NCBI GenBank assembly: GCA_007131525.1
Contig: SLQK01000021.1
Span: 1 to 16,114 of the forward strand
DNA from: Nitriliruptoraceae bacterium
Lineage (GTDB): Bacteria > Actinomycetota > Nitriliruptoria > Nitriliruptorales > Nitriliruptoraceae
Length of the DNA stretch: 16,114 bases
Direction: 5' to 3'
Shown: in pieces, positions 1-8,200 of the stretch
Layout of the letters: each line of letters starts with the position of its first letter
How positions within the stretch are numbered: position 1 is the stretch's first letter
Notes under the pieces: generated by a model
What the model saw: the letters and a program-made list of their open reading frames with translations, nothing else
The model's database searches: none
What the model was told of the DNA's origin: nothing
Made by a program: the position numbers and the translations under genes

Positions 1-1595
1 GCCAGGAGTTCGACGAGGGCCTGGATGCGAAGCGGCCCAACGTCCAGGTCGGCGACCCCTTCGCGGAGAAGCTGCTGATCGAGTGCTGCCTGGAGCTGTA
101 CGAGCGTGACCTCGTCTCCGGTATCCAGGACATGGGTGCCGCGGGGATCGCCTGCTCGACCTCCGAGCTGGCCTCCGCCGCCTCGATGGGGATGGAGGTC
201 GACCTCGACCGGGTGCTCCTGCGCGAGCCGTCGATGGAGTCCTGGGAGATCCTGTGCTCGGAGTCCCAGGAGCGCATGCTGGCGCTGGTCGCGCCCGAGC
301 GGCTGGAGGAGGTCCAGGAGGTCGCGCACCGCTGGGGGGTGCCGGCCGCCGTGATCGGCGAGGTGGTCGAGGGCGACGCGCTCCGGCTCACCCGCCGCGG
401 GGAGCTGATCGCCGACCTCCCGGCCCGCTCCCTGGCCGACGAGGGGCCCGTCTACGACCGTCCCCGGACCCGCCCCGCCTGGCTGGACGACTACGCCGAG
501 GTGGCTGCGGAGTCGCTGGACGCGACGCTGGTCGGTGGCACGCTGGAGGCGGCGGACGGCCGCCCCGGGCGGTCGCTCGACGAGGTGGCGCTGGCGTTCC
601 TCGCCTCGCCCAACGTCGCGTCCAAGCGGTGGGTGTTCGAGCAGTACGACCAGCACGTCCTGTCCGGCACGGTGCTCGGGCCGGGGATGGCCGATGCCGG
701 CGTCGTCCGCCTGCCGGGGAGCCGTCGTGCGGTCGCGTGCTCCACCGACGGCAACGGTCGGTGGTGCGAGCTCGACCCGGTCCAGGGCACGATCCGGGTC
801 GTGGCGGAGGCCTTCCGCAACGTGGCCTGCACCGGTGCGCGCCCGCTGGCAACGACCAACAACCTCAACTTCGGCAACCCGGAGCGCCCGGAGATCATGT
901 GGCAGCTGGCCGCCTCGATCGAGGCGTTGGGCGCGGCCTGCCGGCAGCTGGGGGTGCCGGTCACCGGCGGCAACGTCTCGCTGTACAACGAGACCCAGGG
1001 TCAGGCGATCCACCCGACCCCGGTCATCGGCATCCTGGGCGTGCTCGCCGACGCCGAGGACGCGCTCGGGCTGGCCTTCGAGGACGAGGGCGACCTGGTG
1101 TTCCTGATGGGGACACCGACCACGCCGGGGCTGGCCGGCTCCGAGCTGCAGCGCTGGCTCGGCGCCCCCCTCGGCGGGGTGCTGGCGCCCGCGGACCTGG
1201 AGCTCGAGGCCGCCATCTCCGAGGTGCTCCAGGAGGCCGCCCGCGAGCAGCTGGTCACGGCGGCCCACGACGTCGGCACCGGCGGCCTGCTGGTCGCCCT
1301 GGCGGAGGCGTGCGTCGCGGGGGACATCGGTGCGGAGATCGCGCTCGAGGGTGAGCTGGCCGGGCTGAGCCCGACCCAGCAGCTGTTCAGCGAGTCGCCC
1401 GGACGGGTGCTCGTGACGGTCGCCTCACCCAACGTCAAGGCCTTCGCCGAGCTGTGTGCGGACGCGGCGGTGCCGTTGACCGACATCGGGACCGTCACCG
1501 GCGAGCGGCTGATCGTGCGCGGCCTGGTTGACCTCGACCTGGATGCGCTGCGCGACGCCTTCGACGGTGGCCTCACCGAGCTGTTGGGTGGCTGA
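1..1595 (+). CDS. purL: Phosphoribosylformylglycinamidine synthase subunit PurL (5' truncated)
   Basis: This is the C-terminal part of the small-type FGAM synthase subunit. With PurS and PurQ it converts FGAR, glutamine and ATP to FGAM in de novo purine synthesis in the cytoplasm. The reading frame is open from base 3 and ends at TGA 1593-1595, giving about 530 residues; complete small-type PurL is usually about 740-770, so roughly 200 or more N-terminal residues lie outside the window. Seen in the sequence: VQVGDPFAEKLLIE near the left edge, DMGAAGIACSTSELASA, SESQERM, TTNNLNFGNPE, PVTGGNVSLYNET, HDVGTGGL and LFSESPGR, which are hallmark PurL/AIRS-fold motifs in the expected order. The ATG at 132 lies inside the conserved IQDMGAAG segment, so it is not the real start. 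The stop is 3 bp before purK, consistent with one operon. Identification is secure; only the start is missing. Confidence 0.96.
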   Translation, partial: QEFDEGLDAKRPNVQVGDPFAEKLLIECCLELYERDLVSGIQDMGAAGIACSTSELASAASMGMEVDLDRVLLREPSMESWEILCSESQERMLALVAPERLEEVQEVAHRWGVPAAVIGEVVEGDALRLTRRGELIADLPARSLADEGPVYDRPRTRPAWLDDYAEVAAESLDATLVGGTLEAADGRPGRSLDEVALAFLASPNVASKRWVFEQYDQHVLSGTVLGPGMADAGVVRLPGSRRAVACSTDGNGRWCELDPVQGTIRVVAEAFRNVACTGARPLATTNNLNFGNPERPEIMWQLAASIEALGAACRQLGVPVTGGNVSLYNETQGQAIHPTPVIGILGVLADAEDALGLAFEDEGDLVFLMGTPTTPGLAGSELQRWLGAPLGGVLAPADLELEAAISEVLQEAAREQLVTAAHDVGTGGLLVALAEACVAGDIGAEIALEGELAGLSPTQQLFSESPGRVLVTVASPNVKAFAELCADAAVPLTDIGTVTGERLIVRGLVDLDLDALRDAFDGGLTELLGG

Positions 1596-1598
1596 GAC

Positions 1599-2807
1599 AT
1601 GACGCTTGACGTTCCCGTTCCCGTTCCCGGCCCTGCGGCCGTGCCCAGCACCCGCCCGGCGACCGCGAGGGTCGGCATGGTCGGTGGTGGCCAGCTGGCG
1701 CGGATGACCCACGCCGCCGCCATCGACCTCGGTATCGACCTCTACGTGCTCGCGGTGCACCCGGACGAGCCGGCGGCGCTGGCCGGCGCCGTCACCCGCC
1801 TCGGGGCCCCCGACGACCTCGAAGCCCTGCGGGCGTTCGCCGTGGAGGTGGACGTCGTCACCCTCGACCACGAGCTCGTGTCCGACGAGGGGCTGGCCGC
1901 GCTGGCAGCCTCGGGCCACCCCGTCCGTCCGAGCGCGTCGGCGCTGCTCTACGCCAAGGACAAGCTCCACGCCCGGACCGAGCTCGCGGCCCTCGGGCTC
2001 CCCGTCCCACCCTTCGCCCCGGTCGCCACCGTGGACGAGGTGACGGCCTTCGCGTCACAGCACGGCTGGCCCCTGGTCTGCAAGGCGACCCGCGGCGGCT
2101 ACGACGGCCGGGGTGTCGAGGTGGTCGACGACGCCGACGCCGCCGCCGCGGTCCTCGCCCGCGGGGGCGAGTGGATGGTGGAGGCCCACGTCGACATCTC
2201 CGTCGAGGTGGCGGTCGTGACGGCCCGCCGGCCCGGCGGGGAGCACGTCACCTACCCCGTGGTGGAGACGGTGCAGCAGGACGGCCAGCTGGTCGAGTTG
2301 GTCCAGCCGGCCCGCATCACCCCCGACGTCGCCGCGCGGGCCGTCGCGCTCGGGACGCAGGTAGCCGAGGCCGTGGGCGGGGTGGGCATCGTCGCCGTCG
2401 AACTGTTCGTCGGGCCCGACGGTGCGCTCACCCTGAACGAGCTGGCGCTGCGGCCGCACAACTCGGGGCACGCCACGATCGAGGCGGCCACCACCTCGCA
2501 GTTCCACAACCACCTGCGCGCCGTCCTCGACTGGCCCCTGGGCGACACGAGCCTGCGAGCCCCGGCGGCGGCGCTGGTGAACCTGCTGGGCCCCGAGGGG
2601 CCGGATCGGATCGCCGAGCGCCTGCCGGCGGCGCTGGAGGTCAGCGAGGCCGCTGTGCACCTCTACGGCAAGGCGTCCCGGCCCGGCCGCAAGATCGGTC
2701 ACGTCACGGTGCTCGGCGAGGACGCCGAGGTGGCGCTCGCCCGGGCCCGCGAGGTGGCGGACGTGCTGGTGGGGTCGGGCAGACCAGCGACGAGGAGCGA
2801 GCCATGA
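1599..2807 (+). CDS. purK: N5-carboxyaminoimidazole ribonucleotide synthase PurK
   Basis: An ATP-grasp enzyme that carboxylates AIR to N5-CAIR using ATP and bicarbonate, the step before PurE. The product has 402 residues, at the long end for the family (about 350-400). Seen: the N-terminal dinucleotide-like motif VGMVGGGQLARM (25-36), VTLDHE (87-92), the ATP-grasp entry AKDKLHARTEL (119-129), the nucleotide loop ATRGGYDGRG (163-172), and the metal/substrate motif NELALRPHNSGH (279-290), where the family more often has a proline in place of L283. The ATG at 1599 lies 3 bp after the purL stop, and the stop overlaps the purE start as ATGA. No strong Shine-Dalgarno is visible, so translational coupling to purL is likely (inference). 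The 24 residues before the core are poorly conserved and include a VPVPVP stretch made by three GTTCCC units, so a slightly different start cannot be excluded. Confidence 0.95.
   Translation: MTLDVPVPVPGPAAVPSTRPATARVGMVGGGQLARMTHAAAIDLGIDLYVLAVHPDEPAALAGAVTRLGAPDDLEALRAFAVEVDVVTLDHELVSDEGLAALAASGHPVRPSASALLYAKDKLHARTELAALGLPVPPFAPVATVDEVTAFASQHGWPLVCKATRGGYDGRGVEVVDDADAAAAVLARGGEWMVEAHVDISVEVAVVTARRPGGEHVTYPVVETVQQDGQLVELVQPARITPDVAARAVALGTQVAEAVGGVGIVAVELFVGPDGALTLNELALRPHNSGHATIEAATTSQFHNHLRAVLDWPLGDTSLRAPAAALVNLLGPEGPDRIAERLPAALEVSEAAVHLYGKASRPGRKIGHVTVLGEDAEVALARAREVADVLVGSGRPATRSEP
1611..1628 (+). repeat. Three tandem GTTCCC hexamers in the purK N-terminus
   Basis: GTTCCC occurs three times back to back and encodes VPVPVP just after the purK start, upstream of the conserved nucleotide-binding motif. 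It is probably a neutral slippage product in a variable N-terminal tail. Confidence 0.8.
2792..2797 (+). promoter_or_regulatory. Ribosome binding site of purE
   Basis: GAGGAG lies 6 bp before the ATG at 2804, inside the last codons of purK. It supports the ATG that overlaps the purK stop (ATGA) as the true purE start. Confidence 0.75.
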
Positions 2808-3379
2808 ACGCCGAGGAGACCCAGGACGCAGCGATCGGCACACCGGCCGCGCAGGATCCCCCGCGGGTCGGGGTGGTCATGGGCAGTGACTCGGACCTGG
2901 CCACGATGGAGGGTGCCATCGAGGCACTGGAGCGCTTCGAGGTGCCCCACGAGGTGCACGTCGTCTCGGCCCACCGCGACGCCGAGCGCATGCTCGCCTA
3001 CGGCCAGCAGGCCGCGGGGCGGGGGCTCGAGGTGCTGATCGCCGGTGCGGGTGGGGCCGCTCACCTGCCGGGGATGCTGGCGTCGGTCACCTCCCTGCCG
3101 GTGATCGGGGTTCCCGTCCCCCTGCGTCACCTCGACGGACTGGACTCGTTGCTGTCGATCGTTCAGATGCCGTCGGGGATCCCCGTCGCCACCGTCGCCG
3201 TCGGTGGCGCGCACAACGCGGGGCTCCTGGCCGTGCGCATCCTGGCTGCGGGGGACGGGGCCCTCACCGCCGCGCTGGACGAGCACCGCGAGGAGCTCCG
3301 GCAGGCCTCGCTGGACAAGGACGAGCGGGTGCGCCAGCAGCTCGCAGGCAAGGCCGGCGGTTTCGGGTTCTCCGCCTGA
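2804..3379 (+). CDS. purE: N5-carboxyaminoimidazole ribonucleotide mutase PurE (class I)
   Basis: Class I PurE moves the carboxylate of N5-CAIR to C4 to give CAIR, directly after the PurK reaction; the family forms octamers in the cytoplasm. The product has 191 residues against about 160-175 for typical class I enzymes, the excess being a 20-residue N-terminal tail. Seen: VGVVMGSDSD (22-31, phosphate loop), HVVSAHRDAERM (52-63, with the family's catalytic-region histidine H57), LIAGAGGAAHLPGM (78-91) and IGVPV (101-105). The presence of purK next door fits the class I, PurK-dependent route. The start overlaps the purK stop by 4 bp and has a clear GAGGAG site. After the stop the DNA becomes repetitive and gene-free, so purE is probably the last gene of the operon. 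Confidence 0.96.
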   Translation: MNAEETQDAAIGTPAAQDPPRVGVVMGSDSDLATMEGAIEALERFEVPHEVHVVSAHRDAERMLAYGQQAAGRGLEVLIAGAGGAAHLPGMLASVTSLPVIGVPVPLRHLDGLDSLLSIVQMPSGIPVATVAVGGAHNAGLLAVRILAAGDGALTAALDEHREELRQASLDKDERVRQQLAGKAGGFGFSA

Positions 3380-3439
3380 TCGGACCTGCTGGCCCGGCCC
3401 CCTGGCCCGGCCCGCCGGCTCGTTCTGCCGGCCCGGCCT

Positions 3440-3487
3440 GGTCCGCCGGCCCGCTGGCCCGCTGGCCCGCCGGCCCGCTGGCTCGCC
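3440..3487 (+). repeat. 8-bp GC tandem repeat, about six units of GGCCCGCY
   Basis: Six consecutive 8-mers run from 3440: GGTCCGCC, GGCCCGCT, GGCCCGCT, GGCCCGCC, GGCCCGCT and GGCTCGCC. Related but irregular GGCCCGGCC-type runs fill 3390-3439. The unit length is not a multiple of three and no gene covers it, so this is a non-coding microsatellite-like array just downstream of purE. Confidence 0.8.
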
Positions 3488-3495
3488 GGCCGGAC

Positions 3496-3537
3496 GGCCC
3501 ACGAGAAGCAGCCAGTATCCGCTGCTTCTCGTCGGCC
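3496..3537 (+). repeat. Hairpin repeat, copy 1 (possible terminator)
   Basis: A perfect inverted repeat has arms CGAGAAGCAG (3502-3511) and CTGCTTCTCG (3522-3531) around the loop CCAGTATCCG. It extends outward by one A-T pair, one C-C mismatch and four further pairs (GGCC/GGCC), for about 15 paired positions. A diverged copy follows 72 bp later. The position between convergent genes suits a bidirectional terminator, but neither strand has a U-run. A REP-like dispersed element is the alternative. Confidence 0.75.
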
Positions 3538-3572
3538 ATCTGCGTTGGCACCGGCCATGCCGGGGTTCGCCA

Positions 3573-3604
3573 GCGAGAACCAGCAGGTATCCGCTGCTTT
3601 TCGC
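3573..3604 (+). repeat. Hairpin repeat, copy 2
   Basis: The 30 bp at 3574-3603 match 3502-3531 at 26 of 30 positions, including 16 of 17 over GTATCCGCTGCTTYTCG. It also folds: 3573-3584 pairs with 3593-3604 with one G-T wobble and one C-C mismatch around an 8-base loop. Both the stems and the GTATCC loop bases are shared with copy 1. Confidence 0.75.
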
Positions 3605-3685
3605 GGGGGACGCCTGCGGTGGCTCGCGGCGGGGACGGCCGGGCGGGAGGCTGGGCGGGCAGCCTCCGCGCGTCGACCCACCGAC

Positions 3686-5056
3686 CTACTCGGCCAGGAA
3701 GACGAAGAACACCACGAACAGGACCGCCAGCAGGTACATGATCGGGTGCACCTCCCTGGCCTTGCCCTTGAAGACCATCAGGAGCGGGTACAGCAGCAAC
3801 CCGAGGGCGATGCCGGTGGCGATCGAGTAGGTGAGCGGCATCGCGATCACGGTCACGAAGGCCGGGATCGCGATCTCCATCTCGTCCCACTCGATGTCCT
3901 TGAGACCCCGGGCCATCATCACGCCGACGATGACCAGGGCTGCGGCGGTCACCGGGGCGGTGATCACCGTCAGCAGGGGCGAGAAGAAGATCGTCAGCAG
4001 GAACAGCGCCGAGGTGGTGACCGAGCTCAGGCCGGTGCGGCCACCCGCGCCGACCCCGGCGGCGGACTCGATGTAGGACGTGGTCGTGGACGTCCCGAGC
4101 ACCGCGCCACCCATCGTGGCGATGGCGTCGGAGACCAGCGGGCGGTTGCCGCCGGGAAGGGAGCCGTCCTCCTCCAGCAGCCCCGCCTGGTTGGTCACCG
4201 CGATCAGCGTTCCCGCGGTGTCGAAGAAGTCCACGAACAGCATGGTCGCGATGACCAGCAGCAGCTCCGGCGCCAGCAGGGTGTCGAAGGCCGCGAAGGC
4301 CGCACCGAAGGTTGGGGCCAGCGACGGTGGCGCGGCGACGATGGCCGTCGGGGTGTCGAGCAGGTTGAAGAGCACCCCGACGACCGCGGTGGCGATGATC
4401 CCGTAGAACACCGCTCCCTTGAGCCCCCGCATCAGGAACAACGCGGTGGCGATCAATCCGAAGATGGCCAGCAGCGTCGCCGACAGCGTCAGGTCCCCGA
4501 GCGCAACGACGGTGCCCTCGGCGCCCTCGGTGGCGATCGTGGTCGGGTCCGGGATCACGATGCCGGCGTTCTTGAGGCCGATGAAGGCGATGAACAGCCC
4601 GATGCCCGCGCCGACCGCCATCTTCAGCTGGTGTGGGATCGCGTTGATGATCGCGCCCCGGACCCCGGTCACCGCGAGGATCAGGAACAGCACCCCCGAG
4701 ACGAAGGTCGCCGCCAGCGCGGTCTCCCACGGGATGCCGAAGCCGAGGACCACCGTGAAGGCGAAGAAGGCGTTCAACCCCATCCCGGGCGCCTGGGCGA
4801 TCGGCAGGTTCGCCCACAGCCCCATGACGAGGGTCCCGAGCGCGGCGGCCAGACAGGTCGCCACGAAGACCGCTCCCGGGTCCATCCCCGCGGCGGCTAG
4901 GAAGCTCGGGTTGACGAAGACGATGTAGGCCATCGCCAGGTAGGTGGTCAGCCCGGCCACACCCTCGGTTCGGGGATCGCTCCCCCGCTCCGACAGCTTG
5001 AAGAACCGGTCCAGCGTGCCCCCGGAGGCGCGGTGCTCGGTCGTCTGGTCGCTCAC
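3686..5056 (-). CDS. NCS2-family purine base permease (AzgA/PbuG type)
   Basis: A polytopic membrane transporter of the NCS2 superfamily, AzgA/PbuG/PbuO branch, known to import hypoxanthine, guanine or adenine by proton symport. The chosen start is the GTG at 5056 (456 residues), which has GAGGAG 8 bp upstream at 5065-5070; a GTG at 5089 would add 11 residues but lacks such a site. Seen: TYLAMAYIVFVNP (38-50), the branch signature APGMGLNAFFAFTVV (89-103), the conserved FVDFFDTAGTLIA (274-286) and GTSTTTSYIESAAGVGAGGRTG (321-342), plus many hydrophobic segments consistent with about 12-14 TM helices. It ends with TAG. It converges on the purL-purK-purE operon, which supports a purine substrate, although base specificity cannot be read from the sequence. 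The BTAD regulator lies upstream on the same strand, 184 bp away. Confidence 0.93.
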   Translation of the reverse strand: MSDQTTEHRASGGTLDRFFKLSERGSDPRTEGVAGLTTYLAMAYIVFVNPSFLAAAGMDPGAVFVATCLAAALGTLVMGLWANLPIAQAPGMGLNAFFAFTVVLGFGIPWETALAATFVSGVLFLILAVTGVRGAIINAIPHQLKMAVGAGIGLFIAFIGLKNAGIVIPDPTTIATEGAEGTVVALGDLTLSATLLAIFGLIATALFLMRGLKGAVFYGIIATAVVGVLFNLLDTPTAIVAAPPSLAPTFGAAFAAFDTLLAPELLLVIATMLFVDFFDTAGTLIAVTNQAGLLEEDGSLPGGNRPLVSDAIATMGGAVLGTSTTTSYIESAAGVGAGGRTGLSSVTTSALFLLTIFFSPLLTVITAPVTAAALVIVGVMMARGLKDIEWDEMEIAIPAFVTVIAMPLTYSIATGIALGLLLYPLLMVFKGKAREVHPIMYLLAVLFVVFFVFLAE

Positions 5057-5064
5057 GTCCAGTG

Positions 5065-5070
5065 CTCCTC
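5065..5070 (-). promoter_or_regulatory. Ribosome binding site deciding the permease start
   Basis: On the minus strand GAGGAG sits 8 bp before the GTG at 5056. It favours that start over the in-frame GTG at 5089. Confidence 0.7.
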
Positions 5071-5156
5071 GTGGGCGCGCAGCAGGCACGCGCGCGCCGC
5101 GGTCGAACCGACAGGGTGAGGGGAAGTGGTCGCCACCAGCGCGGGCGGCGCCCGAC

Positions 5157-5162
5157 AGGCTA
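5157..5162 (-). promoter_or_regulatory. Possible -10 element of the permease promoter
   Basis: On the minus strand TAGCCT lies about 100 bp before the permease GTG, within the 184-bp gap after the regulator stop. It fits the actinobacterial TANNNT -10 consensus. The nearest -35-like hexamer, TGTCAT, is 20 bp upstream, longer than ideal. The rest of the gap (5057-5240) shows only short weak dyads and no riboswitch-like fold that I recognise. Confidence 0.3.
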
Positions 5163-5240
5163 GACCAGGCGACCGGCGCCAGATGACAGCGAGGTGGCGC
5201 TCAGATCACGGAACGGTGACAGCCCCGCCGCCCGGGTGCG

Positions 5241-8200
5241 TCAGCTCGCGGCCCGGTGCGGTTCGGGCTGGACGGCGGCGGACAGCTCGTGGAAGGGCAC
5301 CGCCGGCAGGTCGAGCTCCGCCATCCGGTCCCGGTAGAGGTGGTAGCGACGGCGGGCCTCACCGTGACGGCCGGCTCGCAGGAGGGCGACAGCGAGGTTG
5401 AGGTGGGCCGGTTCGTCGTAGCCGTCGCGGTCGAGGACGCGCAGCAGCAGCCGGATCGCGAACTCTGGATCCTCGCTGCGCAGGAGTTCAGCCAGCGTCC
5501 GTGCCACCGACAGGTACAGCGATCGGAGCTCGGCGCGTCGGTCCTCGGCCCACAGGAGGTCGGGGTCGTCCTCGAACAGGTCCCCACCGTAGAGCTCCTC
5601 GGCCTCCAACAGCAGCTGTCGCGCCGTGTCCGGCGCTCCGTCGCGGACCGCACGGAGCCCCCGCTCGGCCAGCTCCCGGAACGCCAGCGCGTCCACCTCG
5701 ATGCGGTCCGGAGCCAGGCGCACGGTGGTGCCCTCGCTCTCGATGGGGCTGGCATCTCGGTCGCCGTCGCCGCCGACCAGGGCGGTACGGGCGAGACTGA
5801 GCGCGGTCGAGAGCCGGCCGGAGATCCGGTCGTAGGGCTGATCGGGCCACAGCAGGTGGCCGAGCTCCTCCCGGGTCACCCCTCGTGGTGATCGGGCGAT
5901 CAACGCCTTGACGAGCTCCCTCGCCTTGCGTGACCCCCAGCCCGAGGCGGTGACGGGCTGCCCATCGATGCTCGCGGAGAAGCTGCCGAGCGCCCGGATC
6001 ACCCTGCGGTCGGTCCGGTCCCTGCCGGTCAGGACCTGCGCCGCCCACACGCTGCGCTCGAGCGGGCAGCCGAGGGCGGCCAGCCGGCGCTCCAGCTCAC
6101 CGACCCTGGCGCGGTCACCGCCGCCGGACGCGTGGCGCTCCCGTGCCAGCTCCAGCCGCGTGATCCAGAGGGGCGCGTCGAGCTCCTGCCACAGCGCCAG
6201 GGCCTCCTCCAGGAGCGGGCGCGGATCGGCCAGGGTGAGCGCCCGGCAGGTGATGGCGCTGGCGGCTGCGGCGCGGTTGCCGCGGCTGGTCGCCAGGCCC
6301 TCGGCCGTCTGGGCCAGCTCCGCGGCCGCCGCGATCTCGCCTCGGGCGAGGTGCACCCAGGCGTCGGCGGCTGTCACCTCGGCGGCCGCCATGCCGTCGT
6401 CCAGTTCCCGGGCCCGCTCGATCGCGGCCGCGGCGGCGTCGTCGTCGCTGCCGGTGAGCACCCAGGACAGGCCGAGGTGGGCGGGGACCAGCGCCTGCCG
6501 GTCACCGCCGGGTGCCCCGAGCCGGAGCGCCTGCTCGTAGGCCTGGCGGGCCAGCGCCAGCTCCCCCCGCTCGGCCCGCGCGGCCGCCAGCACGTGGTGG
6601 GCGTAGGCCTCGGTCCTGGCTCCGATCCGGGCGAACACCTCCCGGGCCCGCTCGGCGTCGGCGATCGCTTCGTCGGTCGCGCCGGTGCTCAGCAGCGCCT
6701 CGGAGCGGTTGCAGCGCGCGACGCCGATCAGGGTGGCGAACCCCTGGGCCTCGGCCAGGTCGATCGCCTCACCGGTGACCTCCAGGGCATCGGCGTACCG
6801 GCCCTCCTCGAGGTGATGGGAGCCGAGGTTGGTGAGGATCCGGGCCTGCTGCAACCGATCGCCCCCGCGGGAGGCCGCCGCCAGGGCCTGTCGGTAGTGG
6901 GAGAGGTTCGCCCGGCGATCGCCGTCGCTGGCCGCGACCAGCGCCGCGGCGGTGTGGGCGTACGCCAGGGCGCGGTCGTCGTTGTGTCGGGTCGCGATGT
7001 CCATGGCCCGTGCGGCGCAGGAGCGGGCATCCTCGAGCTGTCCGCGCAGCCAGTGGGCCGTCGCGCGCCAGCCCAGCAGCCCGGCGAAGGCGGGGGAGTC
7101 CTCGTCGTCGGGGCCGCGGACGTAGGCGGCCAGCGCGGCGTCCAGATCCCCGCGCGTGTGGTGGATCAGACCGAGCTGGGTGGCGCGCTCGGTGGGCAGC
7201 GGTCCACCATCGTCGGGTCCGATGGCCTCCAGGCACCGCAGGGCCCCGGCCCACTCGCCCTGGAAGGCCAGCGCCTCGGCCTGCAGGGACTCGATGGCAG
7301 GGGTCCGCAGCTCGCCGGGAAGTCGCTCGGCCGCACGGGCCACGGTACGCAGGTGGCCGGCGTGGAGCAGCGCGCGGCCGTGGGTCTCCAGCAACCGCGC
7401 CACCGGACCACTGCGCGCGGCGCCGGTCAGGGCATCGAGGGCGACCGCGACCTCCCCGTGGGCCAGCAGCTGCTCCGTCACCTCGGTGACGAGGTCGCTG
7501 TCGCGGTCCAGCTCGGGCAGCAGGTGGTCGGCGACCAACCGGTCGACCGCGGGAGGGAGCTCGACGGTGGCAGGATCCTCCGGTCGTGGCCGGGCGAGTC
7601 CCCGACGCAGGAGCACCTCGAGCCGGTCGTCCTCCTCGGCGGGCCGACCGCCACCGAGCCGCGCCAACCGCTCCGCTGAGGCGCCCTGCAGCAGATAGAC
7701 CCGGGCCAGCAGCTCCTGCACCCCACGATCCTGGTCGCTGGCGACGACCCGCCGCAGGTAACGGCCCACGGCGCCGGTCGTGCCGATGACCCGCTCGACG
7801 GCAGCCGAGCGGTCCGGCTCCGCCACGTCGCGCAACGCCTCGACCGCGAGCCGGACACCGACGGGCCAGCCGCCGGTGGCGTCGGCGATCCGCGCCGCGA
7901 GGGCGCGGTCCGGTGACAGCTCCTGGCCCACGATGTCGGCCACCACGTGCAGGTCCAGCGCCAGATCCCGCGCATCCACCTCGGCGACCATGCCCAGGCC
8001 TCGGGCGCGGTCATCGACCAGGCCGAGGTCGCGGTTCGCGCTCACCACCAGCTGGCGATCCTCCGGCAGGGCGGTGATGAGGTCGCGCACCACGTCGAGG
8101 CTGTCGCAGCCGAGCAGCAGGTGGGCGTCGTCCAGGATCAGCCGCCGGACGTCCGGATCGGACCACGTCCCGGTGAGCTCGGGGCCGAGCCGCTCCGGGT

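Larger units (their letters stand above)
3380..3685. other. Gene-free convergent spacer between purE and the permease
   Basis: This 306-bp gap between converging genes shows no plausible coding region. Its left half (3380-3495) is nearly pure G+C with an 8-bp tandem repeat. Its right half carries two diverged copies of one hairpin (3496-3537 and 3573-3604). The remaining bases up to the permease stop show no recognised element. Long open frames through the region on both strands exist only because stop codons are rare at this base composition. Confidence 0.7.

Noticed and set aside
3496..3604. Insertion sequence or transposon remnant
   Set aside because: No transposase fragment, target duplication or long terminal inverted repeats were seen; only the hairpin copies remain, so no mobile element is called.
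3545..4900. Long plus-strand open frame opposite the permease
   Set aside because: Its translation is Arg/Gly/Asp/His-rich with no recognisable domain, while the minus strand encodes a clear NCS2 permease; open antisense frames are expected at this GC content.
5057..5089. Longer permease start at GTG 5089
   Set aside because: The GTG at 5056 has GAGGAG at ideal distance; the extra 11 residues would contain that site and look non-conserved.
5057..5240. Purine riboswitch or PurR box before the permease
   Set aside because: No conserved purine-aptamer core or recognisable operator; only very short dyads (for example GTGGTCGCCAC) that are expected by chance.
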